Source: Proteiniphilum sp. UBA4977
GTDB taxonomy: Bacteria; Bacteroidota; Bacteroidia; Bacteroidales; Dysgonomonadaceae
Assembly: GCA_002398565.1 (NCBI GenBank)
Contig: DGZP01000067.1
Span: forward strand, 1 to 24,769
DNA length: 24,769 nt
Direction of reading: 5' to 3'
Part shown: positions 8,846 to 17,500 of the stretch, piece by piece
Position numbering within the stretch: position 1 is the first letter of the stretch
Layout of the letters: every line of letters starts with the position of its first letter
Program-made: the position numbers and the translations under genes
The notes under the pieces: generated by a model
What the model saw: only the letters and a program-made list of their open reading frames with translations
Told to the model about the DNA's origin: nothing
Database searches by the model: none

Positions 8846-9832
8846 ATGAAAATAATTTTCACATTTGCAGTATGTTTTCTTTTTGCCTGTTCTATCATAG
8901 CCCAGCAAAAGAACAGATACGGTATGAACATAATCGAAAATGAAGGTGGCAACTGTAAAATAGAGGAATATGAATTGATTAACAAGATAATAGATTTATC
9001 GAAGGTTGATGACCTTTACGAACCATACAATTACGTTGCTGACAAGATAAAGGATAGTGATTATAATAAATGTACCACAAAAAGCTACATATTTAAAAAG
9101 TATAATACTTACTCGCTCAATATGGAAATCGATCAACCAACTGAAGGATGTTCACCTTATCCTTTTATAATATATGTGCACGGCGGAGGCTGGAATACAG
9201 GAGATACAAATGCATTTGCCAATCAGTCAAAGTATATGGCGTCGAAAGGTATTGCAGGGATCAGGGTCACATACACTCTAAATAAGAACGGGGGCCATTT
9301 CGAACAAGGATTACAGGAAATAGCAGAGGCTTTTGACTTTATCAAGAAACATGCAAAAGAATGGAATCTGGATATGAAACGTTTCGGATTTGCCGGAGGA
9401 TCAGCAGGAACCCCATTATCATCTTACTGGGCAATGAAAATGAAAGATTGTAAACTTTATATCGGCTGTAACGGGATATATGATTTTACAGCTCGTATTA
9501 AACCTCAAGGTAGTTTCCCAAATAAAAATGTATATTTAAGAAATATCACAACCGAAAATAAAGCCCGCGAAGTGTCAGCATTGTTCTTAGTACCTAAAAA
9601 TGACCCTCCGGCTGTACTTGTGGCACATGGGACAGCCGATACAACAATTCCGTATCAACAGTCTGAAGCCTTGTGCAATGCGATAGAAGTTAATGGAGGC
9701 AAAACAGTACGATTGATATATCCATATTATGTTCATGGTTTTTTCAATAAAAACAGGAGTGACAAGTATGAGGAAGTGATTTTAAAGATGTACGAATTTG
9801 TTAAAGAGGTATTCAATCATACTTGTACATAA
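8846..9832 (+). CDS. secreted alpha/beta-hydrolase, esterase-like, AT-rich
   Basis: A 328-residue alpha/beta-hydrolase of the HGGG esterase type. A signal peptide ends around residue 19-20 (S-I-I-A-Q). The oxyanion-hole motif H-G-G-G is at 112-115, the nucleophile elbow G-G-S186-A-G at 184-188, the likely acid D265 in H-G-T-A-D, and the catalytic His H297 in V-H-G-F-F. Such enzymes often remove acetyl or other acyl groups from polysaccharides, so an accessory deacylase role in the cluster is plausible but unproven. Its base composition differs from its neighbours: hand counts give 22/60 GC at 8881-8940, 14/60 at 9061-9120 and 22/60 at 9301-9360, against 33/60 at 10201-10260 in the next gene. 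This suggests a separate, possibly recent, origin. Confidence 0.85.
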   Translation: MKIIFTFAVCFLFACSIIAQQKNRYGMNIIENEGGNCKIEEYELINKIIDLSKVDDLYEPYNYVADKIKDSDYNKCTTKSYIFKKYNTYSLNMEIDQPTEGCSPYPFIIYVHGGGWNTGDTNAFANQSKYMASKGIAGIRVTYTLNKNGGHFEQGLQEIAEAFDFIKKHAKEWNLDMKRFGFAGGSAGTPLSSYWAMKMKDCKLYIGCNGIYDFTARIKPQGSFPNKNVYLRNITTENKAREVSALFLVPKNDPPAVLVAHGTADTTIPYQQSEALCNAIEVNGGKTVRLIYPYYVHGFFNKNRSDKYEEVILKMYEFVKEVFNHTCT

Positions 9833-9915
9833 TACACGGGCGTTGTTGTTGATATTGATTGTATTGAAGACAAAGATATCCCAAACTACGTTATTAAATA
9901 ATAATTCACATTCAA

Positions 9916-11499
9916 ATGAAAATTGGTCACTCTATAAGAGCACTTGCCGCTCCGGCATTACTTTTCAGCATTTCTTGCACGCAATCGGTTCAAAAAGAGA
10001 AGCCCAACATCCTGTTTATCCTGGCCGACGACTTGGGATATTATGATTTAAGCTGTACTGGTAGTCGTTATTATGAGACACCCAACATTGACAGGATTGC
10101 TGCCGAAGGGATGGCCTTCACCCAGGGCTATGCTGCCTGCCAGGTGAGCAGTCCCTCGCGGGCAAGCATCCTGACCGGTAAGTTTACAGCCAGCCATGGC
10201 ATTACTGACTGGATCGGTGCCAGGACCGGGGAGGCCTGGCGGAATCAAAAGCGATATAACCGATTGCTGCCTCCGGAGTATGCCCATTCACTGGCAACTT
10301 CATATGTCACATTGCCCGAAGCAATGAAGCTGGCTGGTTACAAAACTTTTTTTGCAGGGAAATGGCATTTGGGCGACAAAGGTTCAGCACCGGAAGATCA
10401 CGGATTCGACATCAACATAGGAGGATGGCATGCCGGGAGTCCTGTTGGTGGTTATTTTTCTCCTTATGAGAACCCGAAGCTGCCAGATGGAAGTAAGGGA
10501 GAAAATCTGTCGATGCGGCTTGCATCGGAGACAATTAAATTTCTGAACAAAAATAATCCGAAAGTAACCGGACAGCCTGTATTTGCCTATTTATCATTTT
10601 ATGCAGTCCATGGCTCCATTGAAACGACACGTGTAAAATGGGCTAAATACAGGGAAAAAGCAGTAAAGATGGGGATTACTGACACCGGCTTTCAGATGGG
10701 CCACTTCCTTCCTATCCGTCAGGTACAGGATAATCCTGTTTATGCAGGGCTGTTGGAGCAGATGGATGATGCGGTTGGCATTGTCCTGGATGCTCTGGAA
10801 GAACTGGGACTGGCGGAAAACACAATAGTTATTTTTACTTCTGATAATGGGGGAGTTGCTTCGGGTGACTCCTACTCTACATCAAACCTGCCGTTAAGGG
10901 GTGGCAAAGGATACCAGTTCGAAGGAGGAATTCGGGAACCCTTTTTTATAAAGGTTCCCGGCATGACTTCAGGCGGGGAACAGTGTGATGTCCCTGTTAT
11001 CGGTACCGATTTTTACCCCACATTGCTTGAATTGACCGGACAGAGTTTAATGCCTGAAGAACATACCGATGGCATGAGTCTCGTGCCGCTGCTGAAAGGG
11101 CAAACGCTTTCTGAAAGACCGCTCTTCTGGCATTATCCGCATTACGGAAACCAGGGAGGAGAACCTTCGTCGGTCATACGACTGGGCAACTGGAAGTTGA
11201 TCCATTATTATGAAGACAGACATGAGGAACTGTATAACCTTGAGTCAGATCCGGCAGAAAAACTGGATGTGGCTGCATTTAATCCAGAGATTACTGAAAA
11301 TCTTCATAACAAACTATTTAATTATTTAAACGGGATAGGGGCCCGTTTTCCTGTAAAAGATCTGGAATATCAACCTGAACTGGAAGAACAATATCTGGAC
11401 TTTGTCCGGGACAATAAAATGCCGCAACTGGAAAAACAGCGACTGAAATATCTGTCAAAAGATTTCAATCCAGGAAACCATTGGTGGGGGTCGGAATGA
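9916..11499 (+). CDS. S1-family sulfatase, serine type, probable lipoprotein
   Basis: A 527-residue sulfatase. The N-terminal hydrophobic stretch ends F-S-I-S-C (C21); Ser at -3 is less usual, but a lipoprotein is still the best reading. The catalytic signature is S78-S-P-S-R82 followed by A-S-I-L-T-G; the nearby C75 is not in the motif. Metal-site residues are D38/D39 in A-D-D-L-G-Y-Y-D and D310/N311 in S-D-N-G, with G-K-W-H-L-G at 148-153. A distinctive region carries H-G-I-T-D-W-I and a C-terminal extension ending H-W-W-G, which sets it apart from the other three sulfatases here. It is the last gene of the + strand cluster and ends 13 bases from the convergent aldolase gene, with no clear terminator between them. 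The substrate position is unknown. Confidence 0.92.
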   Translation: MKIGHSIRALAAPALLFSISCTQSVQKEKPNILFILADDLGYYDLSCTGSRYYETPNIDRIAAEGMAFTQGYAACQVSSPSRASILTGKFTASHGITDWIGARTGEAWRNQKRYNRLLPPEYAHSLATSYVTLPEAMKLAGYKTFFAGKWHLGDKGSAPEDHGFDINIGGWHAGSPVGGYFSPYENPKLPDGSKGENLSMRLASETIKFLNKNNPKVTGQPVFAYLSFYAVHGSIETTRVKWAKYREKAVKMGITDTGFQMGHFLPIRQVQDNPVYAGLLEQMDDAVGIVLDALEELGLAENTIVIFTSDNGGVASGDSYSTSNLPLRGGKGYQFEGGIREPFFIKVPGMTSGGEQCDVPVIGTDFYPTLLELTGQSLMPEEHTDGMSLVPLLKGQTLSERPLFWHYPHYGNQGGEPSSVIRLGNWKLIHYYEDRHEELYNLESDPAEKLDVAAFNPEITENLHNKLFNYLNGIGARFPVKDLEYQPELEEQYLDFVRDNKMPQLEKQRLKYLSKDFNPGNHWWGSE

Positions 11500-11512
11500 A
11501 GCTACCAACCCG

Positions 11513-12571
11513 CTAAGCCAGTGTGATTTCCCGATCAAGATACACATCCTGAATAGCATGGATCAACTCAACCCCCTCCCCCATCGGCTTTTGAAAAGCT
11601 TTACGACCGGCGATCAGTCCGATTCCTCCGGCCCGTTTGTTCACTACTGCCGTATAAACTGCTTCGGCCAGATCGTTCTCTCCACTGGATGCTCCCCCCG
11701 AATTGATTAAACCAATACGTCCCATGTAACCGTTAATCACCTGGTAACGACAAAGATCGATCGGATGGTCGGAACTAAGCTGATCATACATGCCGGGGCT
11801 GGTTTTTCCGAATTTAATTGCCTGAAAACCTCCATTATTGGTCGGCAGCTTCTGCTTGATAATATCCGCCTTAATGGTTACGCCGATGTGATCGGCCTGG
11901 CCGGTCATATCGGCCGATGTGTGGTAGTCGGTTCCATCTTTCTTAAAATCATTATTTCTGAGATAACACCATAAGATAGTGGCCATACCCAGTTCATGTG
12001 CATATTCAAATGCCTCGGCGACCTCAATGATCTGTCGGCGGCTCTCTTCTGAACCAAAATAAATAGTGGCCCCGACAGCGGCCGCACCCAAATTCCAGGC
12101 TTCCTTTACTGTTCCAAAAAAAACCTGATTGTAGGAGTTGGGATAAGTCAGCAGCTCATTGTGGTTCAACTTGACGACAAACGGAATTTTGTGTGCATAT
12201 TTTCTTGCCACGGAAGCCAGCACGCCAAAAGTGGATGCCACTGCATTACAGTCGGCTTCGAGTGCCAGCTTCACGATATTTTCCGGATCGAAATAAAGAG
12301 GATTGGGCGCAAAAGAAGCTCCCGCGGTGTGTTCTATTCCCTGATCGACAGGCAAGATAGACAAGTAGCCGGTATTTGCCAGACGACCCTGTCCGAACAG
12401 ACGCTGCAAATTGTTCAAAGTCGGAATATTACGATCCGAATCAATCCATAATTTTTCGATGACGTCGGGCCCGGTAGCATATATCCACGAACGGTCGACC
12501 GTGCTACTCACATGATTCAGGAGATATTCACTTTGATCTCCCAGTAGCTGAATAATCGTAGAATGTGACAT
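11513..12571 (-). CDS. fbaB: class I fructose-bisphosphate aldolase, FbaB/DhnA type
   Basis: Catalyses reversible cleavage of fructose 1,6-bisphosphate to dihydroxyacetone phosphate and glyceraldehyde 3-phosphate through a Schiff-base lysine, in the cytoplasm. The start is set at the ATG whose first base is 12571, giving 352 residues as in E. coli FbaB; the extra upstream 22 codons look non-native. Visible family motifs are S-I-L-P-V-D-Q-G-I-E-H near the N-terminus, V-V-K-L-N-H-N, the A-D-I-I-K-Q-K-L-P stretch (residues 235-243), which probably contains the active Lys, I-N-S-G-G phosphate binding, and A-V-V-N-K-R-A-G-G-I-G-L-I-A-G-R-K-A-F. The C-terminus, I-Q-D-V-Y-L-D-R-E-I-T-L-A, closely resembles the E. 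coli protein as I recall it. It is a housekeeping gene that divides the sulfatase cluster from the SusC/D locus. Confidence 0.93.
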   Translation of the reverse strand: MSHSTIIQLLGDQSEYLLNHVSSTVDRSWIYATGPDVIEKLWIDSDRNIPTLNNLQRLFGQGRLANTGYLSILPVDQGIEHTAGASFAPNPLYFDPENIVKLALEADCNAVASTFGVLASVARKYAHKIPFVVKLNHNELLTYPNSYNQVFFGTVKEAWNLGAAAVGATIYFGSEESRRQIIEVAEAFEYAHELGMATILWCYLRNNDFKKDGTDYHTSADMTGQADHIGVTIKADIIKQKLPTNNGGFQAIKFGKTSPGMYDQLSSDHPIDLCRYQVINGYMGRIGLINSGGASSGENDLAEAVYTAVVNKRAGGIGLIAGRKAFQKPMGEGVELIHAIQDVYLDREITLA

Positions 12572-12669
12572 AATTGATTTTTTTAAGCGTTCATTGATCT
12601 TCCTGAATAGTATCAATAAAACAAATGACCGCGCCATTGGTTCGCTTTTAATATTTCATCGAATAATAT

Positions 12670-12677
12670 TACCTTTG
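12670..12677 (+). promoter_or_regulatory. candidate -7 promoter element for the sigma factor gene
   Basis: The sequence TACCTTTG matches the Bacteroidota -7 consensus TAnnTTTG exactly and lies 30 bases before the sigma factor ATG. I do not see a good TTTG at the expected -33 spacing, so it is a half-match only. It would give a short leader and housekeeping-sigma transcription of the regulator. Confidence 0.5.
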
Positions 12678-12707
12678 ACACGTGAGTGAATCAAGAGATA
12701 TATACCC

Positions 12708-13244
12708 ATGAGAACGAAGTCGGACAAGGCAAGATTTGAAGAAATCTTCATGCAATATTTTTCTACCGTCAGGTCATTTGCAGCCATTCTTTTGAAATCG
12801 GAACAGGAAGCGGAAGATGTGGCACAGGACATCTTTGTCAAACTATGGGAAGAGCCTGATTTGTGGAAGGAAAACCTTCCGAAAAATTACCTGTATACGA
12901 TGGTAAAAAACAGTATTCTCAATCGCATCAAACGAAAAAACCTCGAATCGAACTATATTCATCTTCAAATAAATGCACATGGACAGGAAGAGCTGTCGGA
13001 ATTTGAAGATCCCCTCAACGAAATGTACCGCGAAGAATTGCATCTTTTATTGAGATTAGCCTTGGAGCAGATGCCCGGCAAACGAAAAGAAGTATTCGAA
13101 ATGAGCCGTTTCCAGAAGTTAAGTAATCAGGAAATCGCTATTAAATTGAATCTTTCCGTGCGGACAGTGGAGCAACACATCTACCTTGCCTTAAAAGATC
13201 TCAAAAAACTTATCCTGATTGCTATTTTTTTAATGAAATTTTAA
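12708..13244 (+). CDS. ECF RNA polymerase sigma factor (Bacteroidota type)
   Basis: A 178-residue extracytoplasmic-function sigma factor. Region 2 spans about 10-78, with the A-E-D-V-A-Q-D-I-F-V-K-L-W-E motif (35-48) that binds core polymerase and the -10 region. Region 4 spans about 115-166, with a helix-turn-helix, L-S-N-Q-E-I-A-I-K-L-N-L-S-V-R-T-V-E-Q-H-I. There is no region 3, as expected for ECF factors. It is followed by a FecR-like anti-sigma gene and then an STN-containing SusC gene, the standard trans-envelope signalling arrangement in which substrate import releases the sigma factor. It should drive the downstream susC-to-23624 genes. Whether it also drives the sulfatase cluster at 119-11499 is not shown. 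Confidence 0.93.
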   Translation: MRTKSDKARFEEIFMQYFSTVRSFAAILLKSEQEAEDVAQDIFVKLWEEPDLWKENLPKNYLYTMVKNSILNRIKRKNLESNYIHLQINAHGQEELSEFEDPLNEMYREELHLLLRLALEQMPGKRKEVFEMSRFQKLSNQEIAIKLNLSVRTVEQHIYLALKDLKKLILIAIFLMKF

Positions 13245-13387
13245 GTAGGTTCGGTTTCTCGATTGTTTATTTGTCAGAGGCAAAGCAAAGTGAATTCAAA
13301 CCGCCATTGCTGCTGCTTTTGAAATTATCTGCGACCCAATGCAATACATGAATAGACAATGTGAGCGGGCCCAAGACCAACAATGAG

Positions 13388-14386
13388 ATGGAAAACTATT
13401 TTAATAGAATTATTGAATTATTTGTAAAATCGGATGTCCCCCCTTCTTCGCAAGCTGATTTTTATCGATGGCTTGCCGAAAGGAAATTTTCCAGGGAAAA
13501 AGAGGATGCGCTGCGCGATTTGTGGGAAGAGATGATTGAAAAAAGGGTGGACGGAAGTGAGATATCGACCGACACATGGCATTCGCTGGCAGATGTGTAT
13601 AAAAAGATCAGAGAACGTCAGGACAATGCTCACAGGAAACTCCTCCGCTCCTGGCAAATATCGGCTGCCTGCCTGATGATCGCTTTCGTTTCCACCCTCT
13701 ATTTTACCCACACGTCGAAACGGGAAGCTGCCGACCTTATTGAAAAGTATGTTCCGGTCGCCGGAATGGAACATCTGACCTTGCCCGACGGAACCGAAGT
13801 ACAAATGAACTCCACCGCCACCTTATTATATCCGACGGAATTTACCGGCAAGAGCAGGAGCGTTTATTTAATTGGAGAAGCAAATTTCAAGGTGGCACGA
13901 AATGAGAAAATGCCATTCATCGTAAAATCGAATGACTTTCAGGTTACGGCGCTGGGAACGGAATTCAATATGAGGACATATCCCGGTGATTCCACACTTT
14001 CGGCTACACTTCTTTCGGGAAGCGTGGAAGTCAGATGCAACAACCTCACATCGGCACATACGTTAAAGCCAAGCGAACAACTGACATATAATATATTTAC
14101 GAAAACAGAATCGATTGATTATCCCGATCTATCTGAAGTAACGGCATGGCAACGGGGTGAGCTAATATTTAAGTCGACTTCCCTTGGAGAAATTATCACC
14201 GTATTGGAGCGCAGGTACCCTTACTCGTTCGTCTACGCCCTGAATTCACTAAAAGAGGATAAATATACGTTTCGCTTTAAAGAGAATACTTCGTTAACGG
14301 AAGTAATGGACATCATTGTAAGGGTCTCGGGCAGTATAAAATACAGGATAGAGGATGATAAATGCTATATAACATCACTAAAATAA
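13388..14386 (+). CDS. FecR-family anti-sigma factor
   Basis: Inner-membrane anti-sigma factor of 332 residues from the ATG at 13388; an in-frame GTG at 13361 is possible but less likely. The N-terminal cytoplasmic part (1-87) would bind the sigma factor. A single transmembrane helix spans about 88-107 (R-S-W-Q-I-S-A-A-C-L-M-I-A-F). A periplasmic FecR domain follows (about 118-215, including L-P-D-G-T-E-V-Q-M-N, G-E-A-N-F-K-V and V-T-A-L-G-T-E-F-N), then a C-terminal DUF4974-like domain (about 255-332, ending C-Y-I-T-S-L-K) that contacts the transporter's STN domain. It is separated from the sigma gene by 143 bases, in which I see only a weak CGGTTT/AAACCG pairing. It holds the sigma factor inactive until SusC signals. 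Confidence 0.92.
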   Translation: MENYFNRIIELFVKSDVPPSSQADFYRWLAERKFSREKEDALRDLWEEMIEKRVDGSEISTDTWHSLADVYKKIRERQDNAHRKLLRSWQISAACLMIAFVSTLYFTHTSKREAADLIEKYVPVAGMEHLTLPDGTEVQMNSTATLLYPTEFTGKSRSVYLIGEANFKVARNEKMPFIVKSNDFQVTALGTEFNMRTYPGDSTLSATLLSGSVEVRCNNLTSAHTLKPSEQLTYNIFTKTESIDYPDLSEVTAWQRGELIFKSTSLGEIITVLERRYPYSFVYALNSLKEDKYTFRFKENTSLTEVMDIIVRVSGSIKYRIEDDKCYITSLK

Positions 14387-14432
14387 ACTTTTTCTAAACA
14401 TTTTAATTATTACATCATGGATTCGTCATAAT

Positions 14433-14467
14433 AAAAAAACCGGTACAAAGTGGCACCTTTATACCGG
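14433..14467 (-). terminator. minus-strand intrinsic terminator in the fecR-susC gap
   Basis: CCGGTA (14440-14445) pairs with TACCGG (14462-14467). After a C/A mismatch, AAAG (14447-14450) pairs with CTTT (14457-14460) around a 6-base loop. On the minus strand the stem is followed directly by seven T's. On the plus strand the stem is followed by GAGAATAG with no T-run, so termination is directional. Confidence 0.7.
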
Positions 14468-14500
14468 AGAATAGCGTTAGAGCAATGCTCTTGAACAATT
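14433..14500 (-). ncRNA. predicted small RNA antisense to the susC leader
   Basis: On the minus strand, TAAATTTG (14512 down to 14505) matches the Bacteroidota -7 consensus exactly. About 40 bases further, a hairpin followed by seven T's (14439-14433) forms an intrinsic terminator. Initiation a few bases past the -7 box would give an RNA of roughly 65-70 nt. It would carry a small 5' hairpin (14479-14483 paired with 14487-14491) and the terminator hairpin, fully complementary to the 5' leader of the SusC-like gene. No minus-strand protein gene lies here that would need this terminator. Cis-antisense RNAs opposite susC homologues are known repressors in Bacteroides loci controlled by ECF sigma/anti-sigma pairs (DonS-type RNAs). 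No good -33 element is visible. The RNA's existence is an inference. Confidence 0.55.
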
Positions 14501-14529
14501 AAGTCAAATTTATAATCTAACACTAAGAA

Positions 14530-17500
14530 ATGAATAATAAAGTTATGATTTTTTCTTACATGGGAAAAATAAAAACCCTCTTTTTTATTTTTTTCCTCTG
14601 TTTTGCTCCACAAACAGTTTTATATGCCCAAAGAAGTGCCTTAATAACCATTCAAAAAGACAACATCTCGGTTATTGAAGCTTTGCAGGCCGTGGAAAAA
14701 CAGACAAGGATGCTCATTGCATACAATGAATCGCAATTAAAAAGTAAATCCAATATCGATTTAAATATCGAAGGTAAGGGTCTGAATGAGGTACTTCCCC
14801 AAATACTAAAAGGGACGGGATTTACATATCAACTGAAAGATGACTACATTGTAATTGTCCCCAACGCACCCCAACCGGTTGCCAGCCAAAAGAAACAGAT
14901 CGTCGGAAAGGTCACCGACAAGAGCGGGGAAGCTATCATAGGGGCCAACATTATTGAGAAAGGGACTATCAACGGAACAGTCACTGATATTGACGGGAAC
15001 TTCTCAATCGACGTAGCGGAAAATGCTACACTGCAAATCAGTTACATCGGATATGTGGAACAGACAATCAACACTTCGGGCAGGATCAACTTTAATATTG
15101 TCCTCTCGGAAGATACAAAAACACTGGATGAACTGGTAGTAATCGGGTATGGAACTGTCCGACGGGGAGATGTCACCACAGCCGTATCTTCCGTTTCACT
15201 CGACGATCTGAATGAACGCCCCATTGTCTCGGCAGCACAGGCCATTCAGGGAAAAGCGGCCGGCGTGAATGTATACCGCCCCAGTGGAACTCCCGGTGGA
15301 GAGTTAGTCGTCCGTGTACGCGGTACAACCTCGTTCAACGGCAGCAATGATCCATTGTATGTGGTAGATGGTGTTCCGGTAGACAATATCAATTTTCTTT
15401 CTCCGACCGATATTGCGGAGATACAGATACTGAAGGATGCCTCCTCCGCCGCCATCTATGGATCGCGCGCAGCCAACGGGGTGGTGCTAATTACGACCAA
15501 ACAGGCTTCGGGAGGGGCAAAAATTGCTGCCAACATACAAGTGGGTATGAACCGCGTAAGCAACCCAATCCAGTCGCTAAATGCCAGACAATACAAAGAA
15601 CTGATCGACGAGCTTCGCCCAGGAACCATTCCTGAGGGAACGACCGACCGTACCGACTGGTTCAATGAAGTTTACGGTACCGGCATTTCACAGAACTACC
15701 AACTACAGGTATCTGACGGAAATGACCGCTTACGCTATTTCATTTCCGGCGGCTACCTCAACGAACAGGGTATTTTGAGTTCGGCCTTTTTCCGCAGGTT
15801 TAATTTTCGCAGCAACGTAGAGAGTCAGATCAGAAAGTGGTTCCACCTGGGAGTAAATATTTCCTACTCCGACAATACCAGTAACGGCGTGACAACAGGA
15901 CAGGGATCCAACCGGGGTGGCGTGGTACTGGCAGTGGTAAATCTTCCCACGGCAGCAACCATCAGGGATGAAGAGACGGGGCTCTATAACCGGCTTTTCT
16001 TCGGACAAAACATCGCCAACCCCCTGGAAGAAATTGCCAACGGTGAAAACAACAAAAACAACGAAAACAGACTCATCGGTTCCGCCAATGCAACCATCAC
16101 CTTTTCACCAAAGATGAATCTGAAGTCCACATTTACCCTGGACCGGCGCAATGGGAAAATCACCGGGTTTACACCTCCATCCCACGGTACCGACAGGGAT
16201 GACTGGGGAAATGCATGGGATAACCGCAGCATGAATACACTGATGGTGTTCGACAACGTACTGACCTATAAGCATGTTTTTGCAGAAAAGCATAACCTGG
16301 AGGCCATGACCGGCAGCTCGTGGACCGATTCGCAATGGTCGGAGAGCTATATCAACGGATCCCACTTCAAGGACGGTACCATTCAGACATTGAATGCAGC
16401 AAATAGAATTGCCTGGGACAACACCGGGTCCCGCGCATCACAGTGGAGCATCTACTCATTGTTTGGCAGGTTATCCTATAATTACGACAGCAAATATCTG
16501 TTTACTTTCAATATTCGCGAAGACGGATCATCCAAACTGCATCCCGATCATCGGTGGGGCACCTTCCCCTCTCTGTCGGCTGCCTGGCGCTTGTCATCCG
16601 AAGAATTCATGCAGGATGCCTCCTGGGTAGACGATCTGAAGATCCGGGCAGGCTGGGGACAAACCGGTAACCAGTCGGGTATCGGCGACTTTGCTTATCT
16701 GCAGCGGTACAATATTACGCGGCAGGCATGGTTTGAAACCGGAAAAGAGAATTCACTTCCTTTAATCACAGAGGCAAATCTACGGACAGCCGACCTTACC
16801 TGGGAGACCACCAATCAGGTGAACTTCGGTGTGGATGCCACCTTGCTAAACAACCGGCTTACGCTGGCCATGGACTATTATTACAAACGAACCACCGATA
16901 TGTTGATGTACGTATCGTTGCCTGAAGGATCGGCAGTTGCCAATGAAATAGTCAGAAACGAAGGTGAAATGACCAACCGTGGTTTTGAATTCTCGGCAGA
17001 CTCACGCAATCTCACAGGCGACTTTAGCTGGGATACCAACTTCAACATTTCTTTCAACAGAAACAGGCTGGAGAGCCTTGAGCTGCAACAGATTTATTAT
17101 GCTGCCGAAACCACACAGGCTTTCCATCAGACAAGGGTGGTACGTAACGAACCGGGACGTTCGCTGGGCGGTTTCTGGGGATATATCAGCGATGGCGTGG
17201 ATCCTGAAAGCGGTGAGCTGATGTATCGCGACATCAACGAAGACGGCAGGATATCCTCTTCAGACAAAACCTACGTAGGTGATCCCAATCCTTTGTTTAC
17301 TTACGGGTTAACCAATACGTTTTCGTATAAAGGATTTAATCTGAATATCTTTCTTCAGGGTTCCGTGGGAAATGATATATTCAACGCGTCCAAAGGTGAT
17401 ACAGAAGGGATGTACGACCTGAAAAACCAGTCGGTGGAAGTGCTGAAGCGCTGGCGCACACCGGGGATGATCACCGATGTTCCCAGGGCAGGATTTAACC

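Noticed and set aside
11480..11520. Possible terminator between the last sulfatase and the aldolase gene (TTGGT/ACCAA)
   Set aside because: Only about 5 base pairs around a long loop and no T-run on either strand; too weak to call.
13245..13387. Possible structure in the sigma-fecR gap (CGGTTT/AAACCG)
   Set aside because: Six pairs around a loop of about 40 bases, with no T-run and no consensus promoter. I see nothing else convincing in this gap.
14410..14613. Minus-strand open frame of 67 codons across the fecR-susC gap
   Set aside because: No signal, domain or start context; it overlaps the leader hairpins and the susC signal peptide. The minus-strand signal here is better explained as a non-coding RNA.
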